From the NCBI GenBank assembly GCA_001603275.1, contig LUYM01000030.1:124001-188000 (forward strand): a DNA stretch of 64,000 bases, in the 5' to 3' direction. Source of the DNA: Actinomycetales bacterium Actino_02. GTDB lineage: Bacteria > Actinomycetota > Actinomycetes > Propionibacteriales > Propionibacteriaceae. Positions 52,315-60,966 of this stretch are shown here, in pieces. Each line of letters begins with the position of its first letter. Position 1 is the stretch's first letter. Position numbers and translations under genes: made by a program. A model generated the notes under the pieces. That model ran no database searches. It was not told the origin of the DNA and was given only the letters and a program-made list of their open reading frames with translations.

Positions 52315-52459
52315 GCCCGATTCATGTCGCGTGGCGGTCGAGCGGTGCGCGGGACGAGTCGTCACCAGCGGGATTGCTCGACGAAGTCACCGCCGAGGGA
52401 CGTTTGAGCGCGCGAATCGGCTCGGGCAGGACGTCCCCGGACGAGTTACACGGATGTAG

Positions 52460-52491
52460 TTATCCCCACTGTGGACAACTCCTGTGGATAA
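52460..52491. promoter_or_regulatory. Cluster of three DnaA boxes
   Basis: TTATCCCCA (52460-52468), TGTGGACAA (52470-52478, reading TTGTCCACA on the minus strand) and TGTGGATAA (52483-52491, reading TTATCCACA). The second and third match DnaA-box consensus exactly; the first has one change. Spacing of 1 and 4 bases is that of a cooperative DnaA cluster. No dnaA, dnaN or parAB gene is near. Confidence 0.65.
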
Positions 52492-52521
52492 CTGTGAAGG
52501 GGTTGGGCCAGAAAAAGACCT

Positions 52522-52557
52522 GGCCGGCCCGGGGGCCGCCACCCCCGAACCGGCCAA
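52522..52557. terminator. GC-rich hairpin in the lipoprotein-ackA gap
   Basis: TGGCCGG and CCGGCCA arms with an inner GGGGG/CCCCC stem lie in the 452-base gap between convergent genes. There is no strong T tract. It may end either transcript. Confidence 0.5.
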
Positions 52558-52596
52558 GAAGCATCCTCAGGAGTGAAAACTCACTACCCGTTGATC

Positions 52597-52680
52597 GACT
52601 AGGGAGTCTACGCGATTGGAGGGGTCGGAAGACCAGGTCCCGACTAAGGGTTTCTACATGAAATTACGTAGTCCCTAGTC
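52597..52680. repeat. Three copies of a GACTAGGGA...TAC motif, one inverted
   Basis: GACTAGGGAGTCTAC (52597-52611), GACTAAGGGTTTCTAC (52642-52657) and, inverted, GTAGTCCCTAGTC (52668-52680). The last two form a hairpin with a ten-base AT-rich loop. Together with AGTGA-AAAC-TCACT (52572-52585) they make the most AT-rich intergenic stretch seen downstream of the DnaA boxes. Function is unknown. Confidence 0.5.
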
Positions 52681-52766
52681 TGGGTGACAACTCGGTCTCC
52701 ATCTCAGGTCGAGGATCGTCCACACGTCGCTCGTGTCGCGCCCGAAACGGGCCGCTGCGGGTCGGC

Positions 52767-53951
52767 TCAGCCGATGGCAGCCTTCGTCTCCCGAGCCATG
52801 GCGAGCTCCTCGTTGGTGGGCACCACCAACACGGTCACCTTCGAATCCGGGGTGGAAATCACCCGCGGCTCCTTCGAGCGGACGGCGTTGGCGGCCTCGT
52901 CGAGGACGAACCCGAGCGGCTCGAGCTTCTTCACCACTCCGGCCCGCACCAGCGCATCGTTCTCGCCGACGCCGGCGGTGAAGGTCAGCGCGTCCACCCC
53001 ACCCAGGATCGCCAGGTACGAGCCGACGTAGCTGACCAGCCGGTGCAGGTAGACGTCCATGGCCAGCCGAGCCCGCTGGTTGCCGGCGTTGATCAGGCCG
53101 GTGATGTCACGGAAGTCGGTCGCTCCGCACAGCCCGAGCATCCCGGACTTCTTGTTCAGCAGGGCGTCCACCTCGCCGAGATCCAGGCCGAGGGCCCGGC
53201 CGAGGAACGCGTGCAGGCCCGGGTCGACGTCGCCGGAGCGAGTGCCCATCACCAGGCCGGCCAGCGGAGTGAGCCCCATCGAGGTATCCACAGCCACGCC
53301 GTGATCGATCGCCGAGATCGAGGCGCCGTTGCCGAGGTGGCAGACGATCTGGTTGAAGCTGTCGTAGGGACGGCCCAGCACCTCGGCCACCTTCTTCGAC
53401 ACGTAGCTGTGCGAGGTGCCGTGGAAGCCGTACTTGCGGATGCCGTGGGCGTGGGCCAGCTCGTCGTCGATCGCGTAGGTGTAGGCGGCCGGCGGCAAGG
53501 TGGCGAAGAAGGCGGTGTCGAACACCGCCACATGCGGGACGTCCGGGAGCACGGCCATGGCAGCCTCGATGCCGGCGATGCCCGGCGGGTTGTGCAGCGG
53601 GGCCAGCGGGCTCAGCTCGCGCAGCTTGGCCAGCACGGCGGCATCGATGACCGTGGTCTGCCGGAACGCCTCACCGCCATGGACGGTCCGGTGCCCGACG
53701 GCGACCACCTCGGACAAGGTCGGGCCGACCTCGTCGAAGACCTTCACCAGGTGGGCCAGGGCGTGGGCGTGGTCGGGGAAGCCGACCGAGTCGTGCCGCT
53801 TCACCTCGCCGAACTCGTGGTCGAGAGTGCTCTCGCTCTCGCCGATCCGCTGGATGATTCCGCTAGCCACCACCCCCTCGGTCGCCATATCGATCACCTG
53901 ATACTTGATCGAGCTGGAACCGCAGTTCAGCAGCAGGACGGGTTCGCTCAC
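52767..53951 (-). CDS. ackA: Acetate kinase
   Basis: The 394-residue enzyme interconverts acetyl phosphate + ADP and acetate + ATP, the energy-yielding step of acetate formation. It has the ASKHA N-terminus LLNCGSSSIKYQVID, the GHRTVHGGE motif, substrate segment VAVFDTAFF, the GFHGTSHSYV region, HLGNGASI, and the adenosine-site TFTAGVGEN. It follows pta with a 25-base gap on the same strand. Both give ATP from acetyl-CoA, in line with propionate/acetate fermentation. Confidence 0.97.
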   Translation of the reverse strand: MSEPVLLLNCGSSSIKYQVIDMATEGVVASGIIQRIGESESTLDHEFGEVKRHDSVGFPDHAHALAHLVKVFDEVGPTLSEVVAVGHRTVHGGEAFRQTTVIDAAVLAKLRELSPLAPLHNPPGIAGIEAAMAVLPDVPHVAVFDTAFFATLPPAAYTYAIDDELAHAHGIRKYGFHGTSHSYVSKKVAEVLGRPYDSFNQIVCHLGNGASISAIDHGVAVDTSMGLTPLAGLVMGTRSGDVDPGLHAFLGRALGLDLGEVDALLNKKSGMLGLCGATDFRDITGLINAGNQRARLAMDVYLHRLVSYVGSYLAILGGVDALTFTAGVGENDALVRAGVVKKLEPLGFVLDEAANAVRSKEPRVISTPDSKVTVLVVPTNEELAMARETKAAIG

Positions 53952-53976
53952 AGCGCTCCTCGGGTAGTCCGGATCT

Positions 53977-56037
53977 CTATTCGGCCGCCTGGGCCTGAAT
54001 CGCCGTGATGGCCACGGTGTTCACGATGTCTTCCACCAGCGCACCCCGGGACAGGTCGTTCACTGGCTTGTTCAGGCCCTGCAGGACCGGCCCGATCGCC
54101 ACGGCGCCGGACGACCGCTGGACGGCCTTGTACGTGTTGTTGCCGGTGTTCAGGTCCGGGAAGATGAACACGGTTGCCCGTCCGGCTACGGCGGATTCGG
54201 GCAGCTTGGTCTTGGCCACGGTCGGGTCGACGGCCGCGTCGAACTGGATCGGGCCTTCCAGAGCCAACTCGGGTGCCCGCTGCCGGACGATCTCGGTGGC
54301 GGCTCGCACCTTGTCCACGTCCACGCCGGTGCCGGACGTCCCGGTCGAGTAGCTCAGCATCGCCACCCGCGGCTCGATCCCGAAGCCGGCTGCGGTGGCT
54401 GCCGAGCTGATCGCGATATCGGCCAGCTGCTCCTCGGTCGGGTTCGGGTTCACCGCACAGTCGGCGTAGACCACCACCCGGTCGGGCAGGCACATCAGGA
54501 ACGAACCCGACACGACGCTCACGCCCGGCTTGGTCTTGATGAACTCCAGCGAGGGACGGATGGTGTTGGCCGTGGTGTTGATCGCACCCGACACCATGCC
54601 GTCGGCCATCCCGAGGTGGACCATCATCGTGCCGAAGTAGGACAGGTCCTTCAGCTTCTCCTTGGCCTGGTCGAGGGTAACCCCCTTGTGGGCCCGCAGC
54701 CGGGCGTACTCGGCCGCGAACTGCTCAACGAGCTTCGGATCGGTCGGATCGACCACCTCGACCCCGGCCAGGGCCAGACCCATGTGCGTGGCCCGCGCCT
54801 TGATGGCTCCGGCGTCGCCGAGCAGGATCAGCCGAGCCACGCCGCGACGCAACAGAATGTCGGCCGACTTCAGGATCCGATCGTCGGTCGACTCGGGCAT
54901 CACGATGGTGCGCCGGTCGGAGCGGGCGATCTCCTGCAGCTGATGCTCGAACATCAGCGGGGTGATCACCTCGGAGCGATGCACCTGCAAGGCGCTGAGC
55001 AGCGCCGGGACGTCCACATTCTCGGAGAAGATCCGGCGGGCCACCTCCACCTTGCGCGGACTGGAGGTCATGGCGCCCTCGAGTCGGAACATCCGCTCGG
55101 CCGAAGTGAAAGTGCCCAGCTCGCTGGTGCCGATCGGCAGCTCGTTGTGGATGCTGGTGATCAGCGTGCGAATCGTGTCGGGGATCTCGTAGCCGCCGAG
55201 CAGCACGATGGCCGCCAGCGGAGGGAACGAGCCGGACGTGTGGGCCAGCAGCAGGCCGGGCAGCATGTCGGAGCGGTCGGACGGCATGATCACCGTCGAC
55301 TCCGGCTCCAGCCGGGCCAAGACATTGGGCAGGGTCATGGCGGCCACCAGCACGCTGGCCGACTCGCGATTGAGCAGCGCCGGATTGCCGAGCACCAGCT
55401 TGGCGTCCACCGAGGCGAACTGGTCGGCGACCGTCGGGGCGGCCAGCAGCTTCTCGCACGGCAGGACGGCCACCTGGACGTCGGTCAGCTTGGCCAGTTC
55501 AGCCTTCACGGCGTCGATCTGCTCCGGCTCGACCCGGTTCGCGATGACGGCCAACACCTTGACGTGATTGGCCCGGAACTCGCGCAGGCCGCCCTCGGCG
55601 GCCTCTCGAATCCCCTCAGCGTCGCGGGCGCGTCCGCTGACCACCAGCACGACCGGGGTGTTCAGGTTCGCGGCCACCTTGGCGTTGAAGTTCAGTTCGG
55701 TCGGTGAGGCGACGTCGGTGTAGTCGGAGCCGAGAATCACGACGTTCTCGTGCTTCTCCTTCAGTGCGGCGAACCGCTCGACCAGCGTCGCCTGCGCCGC
55801 ATCGCCGTCGGCATGGACGTCGTCATAGGTGACGCCGATGCCCTCTTCGTAGCTCTGGTTGACGCCCGGCTGCTCGATCAGGGTCTGCAGGATCGGGTCC
55901 TTCACCCCGTCCCGGACCAGCGGACGGAACACGCCGACCGAACCGAGGGTGCGGGTCAGGGCCTCGATCAGCCCCACGGCCACCATCGACTTCCCGGTCA
56001 GGCCTTCGGGGGATGCCACGTAGATGCTCGTGCTCAC
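53977..56037 (-). CDS. pta: Phosphate acetyltransferase, long form with DRTGG domain
   Basis: The 686-residue enzyme makes acetyl phosphate from acetyl-CoA. Three domains: an N-terminal BioD-like P-loop (YVASPEGLTGKSMVAVGLIEAL), a DRTGG regulatory domain (about 215-330) and the catalytic PTA_PTB domain (about 365-686; MPESTDDRILKSADIL, SYSTGTSGTGVDVDKVRAATE, FIFPDLNTGNNTYKAVQR). The long form is typically allosterically controlled. It leads the pta-ackA operon. Confidence 0.96.
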   Translation of the reverse strand: MSTSIYVASPEGLTGKSMVAVGLIEALTRTLGSVGVFRPLVRDGVKDPILQTLIEQPGVNQSYEEGIGVTYDDVHADGDAAQATLVERFAALKEKHENVVILGSDYTDVASPTELNFNAKVAANLNTPVVLVVSGRARDAEGIREAAEGGLREFRANHVKVLAVIANRVEPEQIDAVKAELAKLTDVQVAVLPCEKLLAAPTVADQFASVDAKLVLGNPALLNRESASVLVAAMTLPNVLARLEPESTVIMPSDRSDMLPGLLLAHTSGSFPPLAAIVLLGGYEIPDTIRTLITSIHNELPIGTSELGTFTSAERMFRLEGAMTSSPRKVEVARRIFSENVDVPALLSALQVHRSEVITPLMFEHQLQEIARSDRRTIVMPESTDDRILKSADILLRRGVARLILLGDAGAIKARATHMGLALAGVEVVDPTDPKLVEQFAAEYARLRAHKGVTLDQAKEKLKDLSYFGTMMVHLGMADGMVSGAINTTANTIRPSLEFIKTKPGVSVVSGSFLMCLPDRVVVYADCAVNPNPTEEQLADIAISSAATAAGFGIEPRVAMLSYSTGTSGTGVDVDKVRAATEIVRQRAPELALEGPIQFDAAVDPTVAKTKLPESAVAGRATVFIFPDLNTGNNTYKAVQRSSGAVAIGPVLQGLNKPVNDLSRGALVEDIVNTVAITAIQAQAAE

Positions 56038-56124
56038 GCTGGTCAGGTTAGCGCTGACTGCCCTGTGGTCGTGAACCGAGGTGCTGGGCCGGAACCTCAG
56101 GCTGGACGAATGTGCGCCCCGGGC

Positions 56125-56922
56125 TCAGCCGGCGGCGTGCTCGTCGATCCAGGCCATGTCGGCCAGATGCTCGGCTGCACCGCCCGGAGTCTCCAGGATG
56201 ATCGGAGTGCCGGCGGTGCCGAAGACCTCGGCCAGGCCCTCGGGGTCGCAGTGCCCGGCGCCGAGGTTCGCATGCCGGTCGGCACCGGAGCCGAAGGCGT
56301 CGCGGGAGTCGTTGCCGTGGACCAGGTCGATCCGTCCGGTGATTGCCAACACCCGATCCACAAGGCCGCTCAGTTCGTTGCCTGCGGCGTGGGCATGGCA
56401 GGTGTCCAGGCAGAAGCCGACCCGGTCGGCATTGGGCGAGCCGGAGATGGCGTCCCACAGCCGGTCAAGCCGCTCGAGCTCGCGGGCCATGGCGTTGGCA
56501 CCACCGGCGGTGTTCTCGATCAGCAACGGCACTTCGATCTTCAGGCCGTCGATCGCCTTGCGCCAGTTCTCGAAGCCGACCTGCGGATCGTCGCTGGCCA
56601 GCACGTGCCCGCCATGGACGATCACGCCGGCCGCCCCGATTTCGGCTGCTGCGGTGAGCTGCTTCTGCAGATGCTGCCGGCTCGGAATCCGGATCCGGTT
56701 GTTGGTGCTGGCCAGGTTCAGCACGTAGGGCGCATGGATGTAGAGCGCGACGCCGGCTGCCTCCGCGGCGCTGCGCAGCCCGTCCGCCCCGGAGGCGTAG
56801 TCGACCCGGGGACCCTTCCACGCCTGCGGATCGCCAAGGAAGAACTGACAGGCACCGGCCTGCAGCTCGGCGGCCGCAGCCACCGGATCGACGGCATCGA
56901 CGTGAGCTCCGATCACTGGCAT
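56125..56922 (-). CDS. nfo: Endonuclease IV (deoxyribonuclease IV)
   Basis: A 265-residue AP endonuclease of the Nfo family that cuts 5' to abasic sites. The TIM-barrel zinc ligands can be traced: GAHVDAVDPVAAAAELQAGACQFFLGDP at the N-terminus, YIHAPYVLNLAS, GVIVHGGH, PLLIENTAGG, GFCLDTCHAHAAGNEL and LVHGNDSRDAFGSGADRHANLG (all near-canonical). The ATG at 56922 begins the family sequence MPVIGAHV; the upstream in-frame ATG at 56973 adds 17 unrelated residues. Single gene. Confidence 0.93.
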   Translation of the reverse strand: MPVIGAHVDAVDPVAAAAELQAGACQFFLGDPQAWKGPRVDYASGADGLRSAAEAAGVALYIHAPYVLNLASTNNRIRIPSRQHLQKQLTAAAEIGAAGVIVHGGHVLASDDPQVGFENWRKAIDGLKIEVPLLIENTAGGANAMARELERLDRLWDAISGSPNADRVGFCLDTCHAHAAGNELSGLVDRVLAITGRIDLVHGNDSRDAFGSGADRHANLGAGHCDPEGLAEVFGTAGTPIILETPGGAAEHLADMAWIDEHAAG

Positions 56923-57066
56923 GCCCCGCAGTCTAGGCGGCTCGACCGACGCCGCCGAAAGAGCATTAGTCACAGTTCAGCTACAGGTCGCGCACATCCT
57001 CTCGCGACGGTTGGCGAGAAACCTACGGAAGGGTAAGTTAGGCATGCCCACGACGAAGGAGTTCCG

Positions 57067-58839
57067 ATGGACGCAGGTCACCTGGCGGTCATGTTCGCGG
57101 GATCGGTGGCCCGGCACAGCGAGCGTCCGGCCACGCGGGTGCGGGTCGACGGCGAGTTCGTCGTCCAGACCTACGCCGAGCTGGGCGCTCAGGTGCGCCA
57201 GTTGGCGGCCCGGCTGATCGATCGGGGCCTGGAGCCTGGCGATCGAGTCGCAATCTTCTCGACGAACCGTCCGGAGTGGAGCCTGGCCGACCTGGCCTGT
57301 GCCACAGCCGCGCTGGTCAGTGTCCCCTTGTACCCCACCAGCACGCCTGACCAGGTGCGCCACATCATGGGCGACTCCGGTGCCAAGTTGGCCTTCGTCG
57401 CCGGCCAGGCCGAGCTCGACAAGCTTGCCGAGGCCGGCTTGGACGAGTTGGCTGTGGTCAGCTTCGACGAGCTGGACGACGCCGTCCCGCTGAGCGCGGA
57501 GCTGGCGGCCGCGCCGTCCGATTTCGCCGAAGTGGACGCCCGGCTCGAGAAGGCCAGCTCCGGCGACCTAGCCACCATCATCTACACCTCGGGCACAACC
57601 GGTGAGCCCAAGGGTGTGATGCTCACGCATGGCGGCTTCACCCACCAGGTAGCCGTGTTGAACCGGTACTTCACGATCACGCCCCAGGATTCCTCGCTCT
57701 GCTTCCTGCCGCTCAGCCACGCCCTGGAGCGGGCCTGGTCGTACGTGGTGCTCGCCGGCGGCTGCCTGAACACCTACGTCCCCGACCCGCGCACGGTCGC
57801 CGAGATGCTGGTGGCCGCGAAGCCGACGTTGCTGGCCAGCGTCCCGCGGCTCTTCGAGAAGGTGTACATCACCGCGCAGGAGAAGGTGGCCGACAGCCCG
57901 CTGAAGAAGCGGATCTTGGCCTGGGCGTTGCGCACCGGCAGCGCCTATCACGACGTGCTGCGGGCCGGGAAGCACCCCGCACCGTTGCTCACCCTGAAGC
58001 TGAAGATCGCCGACAAGCTCGCCCTGGGGGCGGTTCGGGACGCGATGGGCGGACCCAAGGTCGTCCTCGCCTGTGGCGGAGCGCCGCTGCGCACGGAGAT
58101 CGAAGAGTTTTTCTACGGCTGCGGTCTGCTGGTGCTCCAGGGCTACGGGCTGACCGAGGCGTCCCCGCTGGTCACCTTCCCGTACTCGGCGGGGATCCGC
58201 TTCGGCACCGTGGGCAAGGTGATGGACGGTGGCGAGCTGCGGGTGGCCGCCGATGGCCAGATCGAGTATCGGGGCCCGAACCTCATGCTGGGGTACTGGG
58301 GCAAGCCCGAAGACACTGCCGCCACGATCGTGGACGGCTGGCTGCAGACCGGTGACATCGGCACCCTCGATGAGGATGGCTTCCTGCAGATCACCGACCG
58401 GATCAAGAACCTCATCGTCACCAGCAATGGCAAGAACGTGGCCCCGGCCCCGATCGAGGGCTTGCTGGCCAGCGACCCGCTGTTCGAGTACACCCTGGTG
58501 CTCGGCGACAACCGTCCATATCTGACGCTGTTGATCGCACCGTCGCTGCCGCATCTGGAGGACATCGCCCACCAGCTGCAGGTGACCTGGTCCAAGCGCG
58601 AGGAGCTGCTGAACAATCAACAGGTGCTCGACGAGATCTGGCGCCGGATCACCGAGCTGACCGCCAAGCTGCCCAGGCATGAGCAGATTCGGGATCTGCG
58701 GCTGACGATCGAGGGCTTCACTCAGGAGAACGGCCTGCTCACCCCGAGTCTGAAGGTGAAGCGCCGCGAGGTCGAGCAGCGCTTCTCCGCGCTCGTCGAG
58801 GACATGTACAACCGCGCCGGCAAGCTCCTCAAGCGCTAA
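57067..58839 (+). CDS. Long-chain fatty acid-CoA ligase (FadD15-like)
   Basis: The 590-residue ANL-superfamily enzyme belongs to the longer FadD15/FAA-type group: TIIYTSGTTGEPKGVML near residue 175, the CFLPLSHALERAWSYVVLAGG segment, ACGGAPLRTEIEEFFYGCGLLVLQGYGLTEASP, GWLQTGDIGTLDEDGFLQITDRIKNLIVTSNGKNVAPAPIE and a C-terminal LTPSLKVKRREVEQRF. It activates long fatty acids for lipid synthesis or degradation. GAAGGAG precedes the ATG at 57067. It differs clearly from the FadD at 21.5 kb. Confidence 0.92.
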   Translation: MDAGHLAVMFAGSVARHSERPATRVRVDGEFVVQTYAELGAQVRQLAARLIDRGLEPGDRVAIFSTNRPEWSLADLACATAALVSVPLYPTSTPDQVRHIMGDSGAKLAFVAGQAELDKLAEAGLDELAVVSFDELDDAVPLSAELAAAPSDFAEVDARLEKASSGDLATIIYTSGTTGEPKGVMLTHGGFTHQVAVLNRYFTITPQDSSLCFLPLSHALERAWSYVVLAGGCLNTYVPDPRTVAEMLVAAKPTLLASVPRLFEKVYITAQEKVADSPLKKRILAWALRTGSAYHDVLRAGKHPAPLLTLKLKIADKLALGAVRDAMGGPKVVLACGGAPLRTEIEEFFYGCGLLVLQGYGLTEASPLVTFPYSAGIRFGTVGKVMDGGELRVAADGQIEYRGPNLMLGYWGKPEDTAATIVDGWLQTGDIGTLDEDGFLQITDRIKNLIVTSNGKNVAPAPIEGLLASDPLFEYTLVLGDNRPYLTLLIAPSLPHLEDIAHQLQVTWSKREELLNNQQVLDEIWRRITELTAKLPRHEQIRDLRLTIEGFTQENGLLTPSLKVKRREVEQRFSALVEDMYNRAGKLLKR

Positions 58840-58844
58840 CCGAC

Positions 58845-58972
58845 GGGGACGGTTCCATTACCGTCCACCCCGCTCACCGCGATTCCTGGGGACGGTTCCA
58901 TTACCGTCCACCTCGGTGCCAGATTCCCTTCATTGCCGCGAGTGCGCGGTGGACGGTAATGGAACCGTCCCC
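58845..58972. repeat. Three family A GGGAC-type palindromes downstream of the acyl-CoA ligase
   Basis: Copies at 58845-58866, 58888-58909 (both GGGGACGG orientation) and 58951-58972 (inverted) are identical over 22 bases and lie between the ligase stop and the CstR-type operator of the next gene. The first begins five bases after the stop codon. Confidence 0.9.
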
Positions 58973-59004
58973 GCAGTTCAGGGCGTCGTCGAGTTGAGAG
59001 AGGA

Positions 59005-59020
59005 ATACCCCCGGGGGTAT
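59005..59020. promoter_or_regulatory. CsoR/CstR-type operator
   Basis: ATACCCCCGGGGGTAT is a perfect 16-base palindrome of the form bound by CsoR-family repressors (ATACCCC/GGGGTAT). It lies immediately before the start of the CoA-disulfide reductase/rhodanese gene. Since that gene belongs to the sulfide/persulfide response, the persulfide-sensing member CstR is a better match than copper-sensing CsoR. The repressor gene is not in the window. Confidence 0.8.
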
Positions 59021-59030
59021 GCTGATGAGC

Positions 59031-60644
59031 ATGAAGACGGTGATTGTGGGTGGGGTTGCCGGCGGGATGTCCGCGGCGACCAGGTTGCGTCGGCTGGACG
59101 AGTCCGCCGAGATTGTGGTGTTCGAACGTTCCGGACACGTCTCCTTTGCGAACTGCGGGCTTCCCTACTACGTGGGTGGGGTGATCACCGACCGCCAGTC
59201 GCTGCTGCTGCAGACTCCGGCCAGCCTGAAGGCGCGGTTCGGCCTGGACGTCCGGGTGAACTCAGAAGTGACCGCGATCGACCCGGCCGCCAAGACGGTG
59301 AGCGTCACCAACCTGGCCGATGGAACCCAGTACACCGAGAGCTACGACAGCCTGATCCTCGCTCCGGGCGCGGCACCCTTCGTCCCGCCGATCCCCGGCG
59401 CTGAGCGGGCCCTGACCCTGCGCAACATCGCCGACGTGGACGCCATGGCAGCCGCCGTCAGCGACGGACGCCCGCGCACCGCAGTGATCATGGGTGGCGG
59501 CTTCATCGGCGTGGAGCTCGCCGAGAACCTCATCCACAAGGGCTTCGAGGTGACTATCGTCGAGCTGGCCGACCAGCTGCTGGCGCCGCTGGATGTCGAG
59601 ATGGCCGCACTCGTCGAGAAGACCCTGATCGCCAACGGCGTCCGGGTTGTCACCGGGGCGTCAGTCACCGCGATCGAAGAAAGCAGCGTGACCCTCTCCG
59701 ACGGCAGCACCCTGGCCGCCGGTCTGGTGATCGCCGCCATCGGCGTCCGTCCCGAGACCTCGCTGGCCCAGGCGGCCGGACTCGAACTCGGCGAGCGTGG
59801 CGGCATCCTGGTCGACGAGCACCAGCGCACCTCCGATTCGTCCATCTTCGCGGTCGGTGACGCCGTGGTGAAGCGGGACGTGATCACCGGCGCCCAGGCC
59901 CTGGTTCCGCTGGCCGGCCCGGCCAACCGCCATGGACGCCTGGTCGCCGACGTGATCGCCGGACGCTCGGTCGCCGCGAAGCCGGTGCTCGGCACCGCCG
60001 TGGTCGGTGTCTTCGGGCTCGTTGCGGCAGCCACCGGCTGGACCGAGAAGCGGGCCCGCGCCGCCGGACGCGCGATCCGGGTGATCCACACCCATCCGGC
60101 CAACCATGCCGGCTACTACCCCGGCGCCGAATCGATGAGCCTCAAGTTGGTCATCGACGCCGAGACCGACGCCATCCTCGGTGCCCAGGGCATCGGCGGA
60201 TCCGGCGTCGACAAGCGCATCGACGTGATCGCGACAGCGATTCGTGGCGGAATCACCGCCTCGGAGCTGGTCGACCTCGAGCTGTCCTATGCTCCGCAGT
60301 TCAGCTCGGCCAAGGACCCGGTGAACATGCTCGGCTACATCGCCGAGAACCTGCGCGATGGCCTCACCCAGACGATCCAGTGGCACGAAGTCGCCGACGA
60401 GGTGGCCCGCGGCGTCCAGCTGATCGACGTGCGCACCCCTGGTGAGTACGCCCGCGGCACGGTGGACGGCGCGATCAACATTCCGGTGGACGACCTGCGT
60501 GACCGTCTGGACGAGGTGGCCGACGACGTGATCGTCCATTGCCAGGTCGGCCTGCGCGGGTATCTGGCGGCCCGGACCCTGGCTCAACACGGACGCACCG
60601 TGCGCAATCTGGACGGCGGTTATCGCACCTGGGCTCGGGTCTGA
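59031..60644 (+). CDS. CoA-disulfide reductase/persulfide reductase with C-terminal rhodanese domain
   Basis: About 537 residues. The N-terminal part is a pyridine-nucleotide disulfide oxidoreductase of the CoADR type: FAD motif VIVGGVAGGMSAATRLRRLDE, single active-site Cys42 in SFANCGLPYYVGG, a second NAD(P) motif GGGFIGVELAENLIHKGFEV, and the dimer region with NHAGYYPGAESMSLKL. A rhodanese domain (about 440-537) ends it, with the catalytic Cys in VHCQVGLRGYLAARTL. Such fusions reduce CoA-persulfide or polysulfide and help tolerate sulfide. Three in-frame ATGs lie close (59019, 59025, 59031); the last gives the family start, the first lies inside the operator. Confidence 0.88.
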   Translation: MKTVIVGGVAGGMSAATRLRRLDESAEIVVFERSGHVSFANCGLPYYVGGVITDRQSLLLQTPASLKARFGLDVRVNSEVTAIDPAAKTVSVTNLADGTQYTESYDSLILAPGAAPFVPPIPGAERALTLRNIADVDAMAAAVSDGRPRTAVIMGGGFIGVELAENLIHKGFEVTIVELADQLLAPLDVEMAALVEKTLIANGVRVVTGASVTAIEESSVTLSDGSTLAAGLVIAAIGVRPETSLAQAAGLELGERGGILVDEHQRTSDSSIFAVGDAVVKRDVITGAQALVPLAGPANRHGRLVADVIAGRSVAAKPVLGTAVVGVFGLVAAATGWTEKRARAAGRAIRVIHTHPANHAGYYPGAESMSLKLVIDAETDAILGAQGIGGSGVDKRIDVIATAIRGGITASELVDLELSYAPQFSSAKDPVNMLGYIAENLRDGLTQTIQWHEVADEVARGVQLIDVRTPGEYARGTVDGAINIPVDDLRDRLDEVADDVIVHCQVGLRGYLAARTLAQHGRTVRNLDGGYRTWARV

Positions 60645-60781
60645 ACCGTCCCGGGCCGGCCATTAGGGCCGCCGCCGGCGCCGTCGCGGGTGAATTCTGA
60701 CCGCTTTTTGTCTGTACGACTCTGTACGAAATCCGCCAATTGGCTGGGAGGATTTCTAGACAGAGTTGTTCACTAGAACGA

Positions 60782-60900
60782 GCAGGCACTGATCGGTGAG
60801 TCGGCTGTAGCGACGGCGCTGACCTGTTTCGAGGGGTGTGGCCAGAGATGGCCACTCGGGCATCAGCGGTCGTTCGACCGGCGAGCACATCAGTGCCTGC
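60782..60900. repeat. 119-base foldback with perfect 12-base closing stem and two inner hairpins
   Basis: GCAGGCACTGAT (60782-60793) and ATCAGTGCCTGC (60889-60900) pair exactly. Inside are GTGGCCA-GAGA-TGGCCAC (60838-60855) and CGGTCG-TT-CGACCG (60867-60880). A further hairpin GTTGGCCGCGGG/CCGCGGGCAAC (60919-60944) follows before the HTH gene start. The rest of 60645-60966 has no gene; TGTACGA is repeated around 60714-60730 and may belong to a promoter. Confidence 0.65.
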
Positions 60901-60966
60901 CCGATTCAGAGTTCTCCCGTTGGCCGCGGGTAACCGCGGGCAACCACCACCCCGACAGGAATTTCT

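Noticed and set aside
52440-52700. Chromosomal origin of replication
   Set aside because: Only three DnaA boxes, and dnaA, dnaN, rpmH and parAB are absent. Retained as a DnaA-box cluster only.
57018-57050. DtxR-type iron box before the FadD15-like gene (GGTAAGTTAGGCATGCC)
   Set aside because: Only one half resembles TTAGGTTAGGCT; the second half does not match, and the gene is not an iron gene.
57030-57066. Small gene between nfo and the acyl-CoA ligase reading MPTTKEF
   Set aside because: Too short, out of frame with the ligase and overlapping its Shine-Dalgarno sequence GAAGGAG.
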